From assembly GCF_009496005.1 (NCBI RefSeq), contig NZ_WIBF01000006.1:62001-126000 (forward strand): 64,000 bases of DNA, read 5' to 3'. The position numbers and the translations under genes are program-made. Every line of letters starts with the position of its first letter. Positions within the stretch are counted from its first letter, which is position 1. This DNA is from Tritonibacter litoralis (GTDB lineage: Bacteria; Pseudomonadota; Alphaproteobacteria; Rhodobacterales; Rhodobacteraceae). Shown piece after piece: positions 62,101 to 64,000 of the stretch. The notes under the pieces are model-generated. The model was not told the origin of the DNA. It saw only the letters and a list, made by a program, of their open reading frames with translations, and searched no databases.

Positions 62101-63567
62101 ATGGCCATCCCCCCCGAAATTTTCCTGCTTCCCCCTGGCGGCGAAGGGACATTACAGCAGAAAATTCAACAGGTTGTATCAGAATCCATTGTGTCCGGGC
62201 GCTGCGTGGTCGGGGAACGGATGCCCTCCACACGGCGGCTGGCAGAGCATCTGAATGTGGCCCGGATTACCGTGACGTTGGCCTATAATGAACTGGTGGC
62301 CAACGAGTATCTGACCTCCCGCGGGCGGTCGGGCTATTATGTGGCGGACACGGCCCCCAAACGGCCAACCTTTGATCCTTTGGCCACAGAGGCCCAGGAA
62401 AAGGTGCAATGGGGGAAGAAGTTCAATCAGAAATTCTCGGCCCATTTCGAAATCTCGCGCCCGCCCAATTGGCGCGATTATCGTTACCCCTTTATCTATG
62501 GGCAGTCGGATGCGGATCTGTTTGACCACCGCAACTGGCGCGCCTGTGCCCTGCGCGCTGTGGGGCGGCGGGATTTTGATACGCTGGCCACCGATCATTA
62601 TCAGCGCGACGATCCGATGTTGGTGGAGTTCATCCTGCGTCAGATCCTGCCCCGGCGCGGGATTGCGGCGCAGCCGCAGGAAATCCTGATCACGATGGGG
62701 TCACAAAACGCCCTGTGGCTGGTGGTCGAATTGCTGCTGAACCGGCGCCGCAAGGCCGTGATCGAAAATCCAGGTTATCCGGGCCTGCGGCAGATCCTGG
62801 CCCCCAAACGCTGCGCGGTTGAGGCGATTGATGTGGATCACGACGGCCTGCCGCCCGATCTGATCCCCCAGGACGCCGATCTGGTCTTTACCACGCCCAG
62901 CCATCACTGCCCGACCAATGTGACCATGTCGCTTGCACGCCGGCAGGCCCTGTTGGACCGCGCGGCGCGGGATGACTTTGTGATTGTCGAAGATGACTAT
63001 GAGTTTGAGCTGTCGTTTCTCAAATCCCCTTCCCCCGCGCTCAAGTCGTTGGATCAGGCGGGGGCTGTGATCTATGTCGGCTCCTTCTCGAAATCGGTCT
63101 TCCCCGGATTGCGCCTGGGCTACATGGTGGCCCCAGAAGAGGTGATCGACGAGGCGCGCGCCCTGCGCAGTGCGGTATTGCGCCACCCGCCCAGCCATGT
63201 GCAGCGCACCGCCGCCTATTTCCTGTCGCTTGGCCATTTTGACGCGCAGTTGGCACGCCAGTCCCGCAGTTTCAGCCGACGCCGCACGGTGATGGAGGCT
63301 TGCCTACGCAAACATGGGCTGCTGAACAGCCAGCGCGGCGATTTTGGCGGCTCGTCCTTTTGGCTACGCGCGCCGGATGGGGTGGATACCTCACAACTGG
63401 CCTATGACCTGCGCAAAGACAGCGTGCTGATCGAGCCGGGTGCTGCGTTTTTTGCCCCCGAAAAGCCCGACCGGCGGCATTACCGGCTGGCCTATTCCTC
63501 GATCCCTTCGGGGCGGATCGAGGCGGGGATTGATCTGATGGCGGAACGGATGGCTGCCACGCTTTAG
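62101..63567 (+). CDS. tauR: MocR-type GntR/aminotransferase regulator of taurine use
   Basis: 488 residues. N-terminal GntR winged helix (LQQKIQQVVSESIVSGRCVVGERMPSTRRLAEHLNVARITVTLAYNELVANEYLTSRGRSGYYVAD), a linker of about 50 residues, and a class I aminotransferase-like domain with the PLP lysine in SFSKSVFPGLRLGYM, plus VIENPGYPGLRQILAPKR and IVEDDYEFELSF. MocR proteins use PLP to sense an amine; TauR activates taurine genes when taurine is present. Divergence from tauABC supports this identity. It converges on the reductase gene with 14 bases between stops. Confidence 0.87.
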   Translation: MAIPPEIFLLPPGGEGTLQQKIQQVVSESIVSGRCVVGERMPSTRRLAEHLNVARITVTLAYNELVANEYLTSRGRSGYYVADTAPKRPTFDPLATEAQEKVQWGKKFNQKFSAHFEISRPPNWRDYRYPFIYGQSDADLFDHRNWRACALRAVGRRDFDTLATDHYQRDDPMLVEFILRQILPRRGIAAQPQEILITMGSQNALWLVVELLLNRRRKAVIENPGYPGLRQILAPKRCAVEAIDVDHDGLPPDLIPQDADLVFTTPSHHCPTNVTMSLARRQALLDRAARDDFVIVEDDYEFELSFLKSPSPALKSLDQAGAVIYVGSFSKSVFPGLRLGYMVAPEEVIDEARALRSAVLRHPPSHVQRTAAYFLSLGHFDAQLARQSRSFSRRRTVMEACLRKHGLLNSQRGDFGGSSFWLRAPDGVDTSQLAYDLRKDSVLIEPGAAFFAPEKPDRRHYRLAYSSIPSGRIEAGIDLMAERMAATL

Positions 63568-63581
63568 CGCAACGCGGGTCA

Positions 63582-64000
63582 TCAATACCCGCGCGCCTGC
63601 CTGTCATCGGTGTGGGTTCCGGCCGCCACCCGTGCAAGGCTGTCGCGAATCGAGAGCACAACCGCACGCGAATCCGGTGCGCTGGCGGTATGAGGAGTCA
63701 CCAGAACCCTTGGGTGGACCCAAAAGGGATGTCCCTGCGGCAAAGGTTCCGTCACAAAGGCATCCAACGACGCGCCAGAGATCTGACCCGTTTCAAGTGC
63801 GGCCAACAGGGCCGTTTCGTCCAGATGTTCCCCCCGACCAATGTTGATCACGGCGGCCCCTTTAGGCAGCGCCGCGAACAGCTCAGCGTTCATAATGTTG
63901 CGCGTTGCTTCGGTCAGCGGCAGGACGTTGATCAGAATATCCGTGCGGGCCAGGAATGCAGCGCGGTCATCGTCCAGAAAATGGGTGACCCCTTGGACCA
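63582..64000 (-). CDS. ghrA: glyoxylate/hydroxypyruvate reductase A-like 2-hydroxyacid dehydrogenase, 5' part missing
   Basis: The frame runs off the right window edge; 139 residues of the C-terminal half are present. Motifs: DILINVLPLTEATRNIMNAELFAALPKGAAVINIGRGEHLDETALLAAL with the catalytic Arg in GRG, Glu in FVTEPLPQGHPFW, and His in VLVTPHTASAPDSRA. The INIGRGEHLDE form is typical of the GhrA branch. It reduces glyoxylate or hydroxypyruvate with NADPH. Distinct from the 2-hydroxyacid dehydrogenase at 50081-51067, which belongs to another branch. Confidence 0.85.
   Translation of the reverse strand, partial: VQGVTHFLDDDRAAFLARTDILINVLPLTEATRNIMNAELFAALPKGAAVINIGRGEHLDETALLAALETGQISGASLDAFVTEPLPQGHPFWVHPRVLVTPHTASAPDSRAVVLSIRDSLARVAAGTHTDDRQARGY

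Overview
The window reads as chromosomal DNA of a marine alphaproteobacterium of the Roseobacter group (Rhodobacterales; Ruegeria, Tritonibacter or Phaeobacter-like). Evidence: high-GC coding style, alphaproteobacterial gene families (TauR/TauABC, FmdA/FmdB with a urea/amide ABC transporter, a dimethylglycine-dehydrogenase-like FAD/GcvT protein, XDH next to a BMP-type ABC transporter), FnrL-like boxes, and a dispersed short repeat resembling ones I recall from these genomes. This assignment is inference; no rRNA or tRNA gene is visible.

Layout. 1-7 kb: end of a PhoD-type phosphatase, a large multidomain extracellular nuclease (ExeM/NucH type), and a COG0523 (CobW-like) GTPase behind a Zur-like box. 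7-15 kb: DMT exporter, orphan CydB-like membrane protein, GntR/UTRA regulator, SlyX, a basic helical protein of unknown function, and dnaE. 14.8-24.4 kb: a purine module, xdhABC followed by a BMP-family ABC transporter (ATPase, two permeases, binding protein). Four copies of one dispersed repeat lie between 10.8 and 21.2 kb; two are read in frame inside xdhA and xdhB. 24.4-36.2 kb: metabolic genes (DUF938 methyltransferase, dimethylglycine dehydrogenase-like enzyme, diheme cytochrome c peroxidase with an FNR box, periplasmic Cache-like protein, FAD-linked D-lactate/glycolate oxidase, gamma-glutamyltransferase, secreted alpha/beta hydrolase).

36.2-38.8 kb: an AT-richer accessory island bounded by two direct repeats. 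It holds a tightly coupled pair, a 92-residue protein and a 390-residue HEIGH zinc-protease-like protein, neither assignable to a described system. 38.9-49.8 kb: an amide/urea module on the minus strand (urtABCDE-like transporter, formamidase fmdA, fmdB). Divergent from it are a hybrid histidine kinase whose sensor is an NCS1-type transporter domain and a LuxR-type response regulator. A perfect inverted repeat lies in the divergent promoter region.

50-54 kb: 2-hydroxyacid dehydrogenase, SH3 protein, Fe-alcohol dehydrogenase, maleylacetoacetate isomerase-like GST, MarR. 54.5-64 kb: sulfur and taurine-type genes (sulfatase, aldehyde dehydrogenase, TauE/SafE-type exporter, TauABC-like transporter with an unusual permease, TauR) and the end of a GhrA-like reductase.

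The recurring theme is scavenging of dissolved organic N, P and S: extracellular DNA, purines, amides/urea, methylated glycine, gamma-glutamyl peptides, sulfate esters and taurine. Each transporter sits beside its likely catabolic enzymes or regulator.
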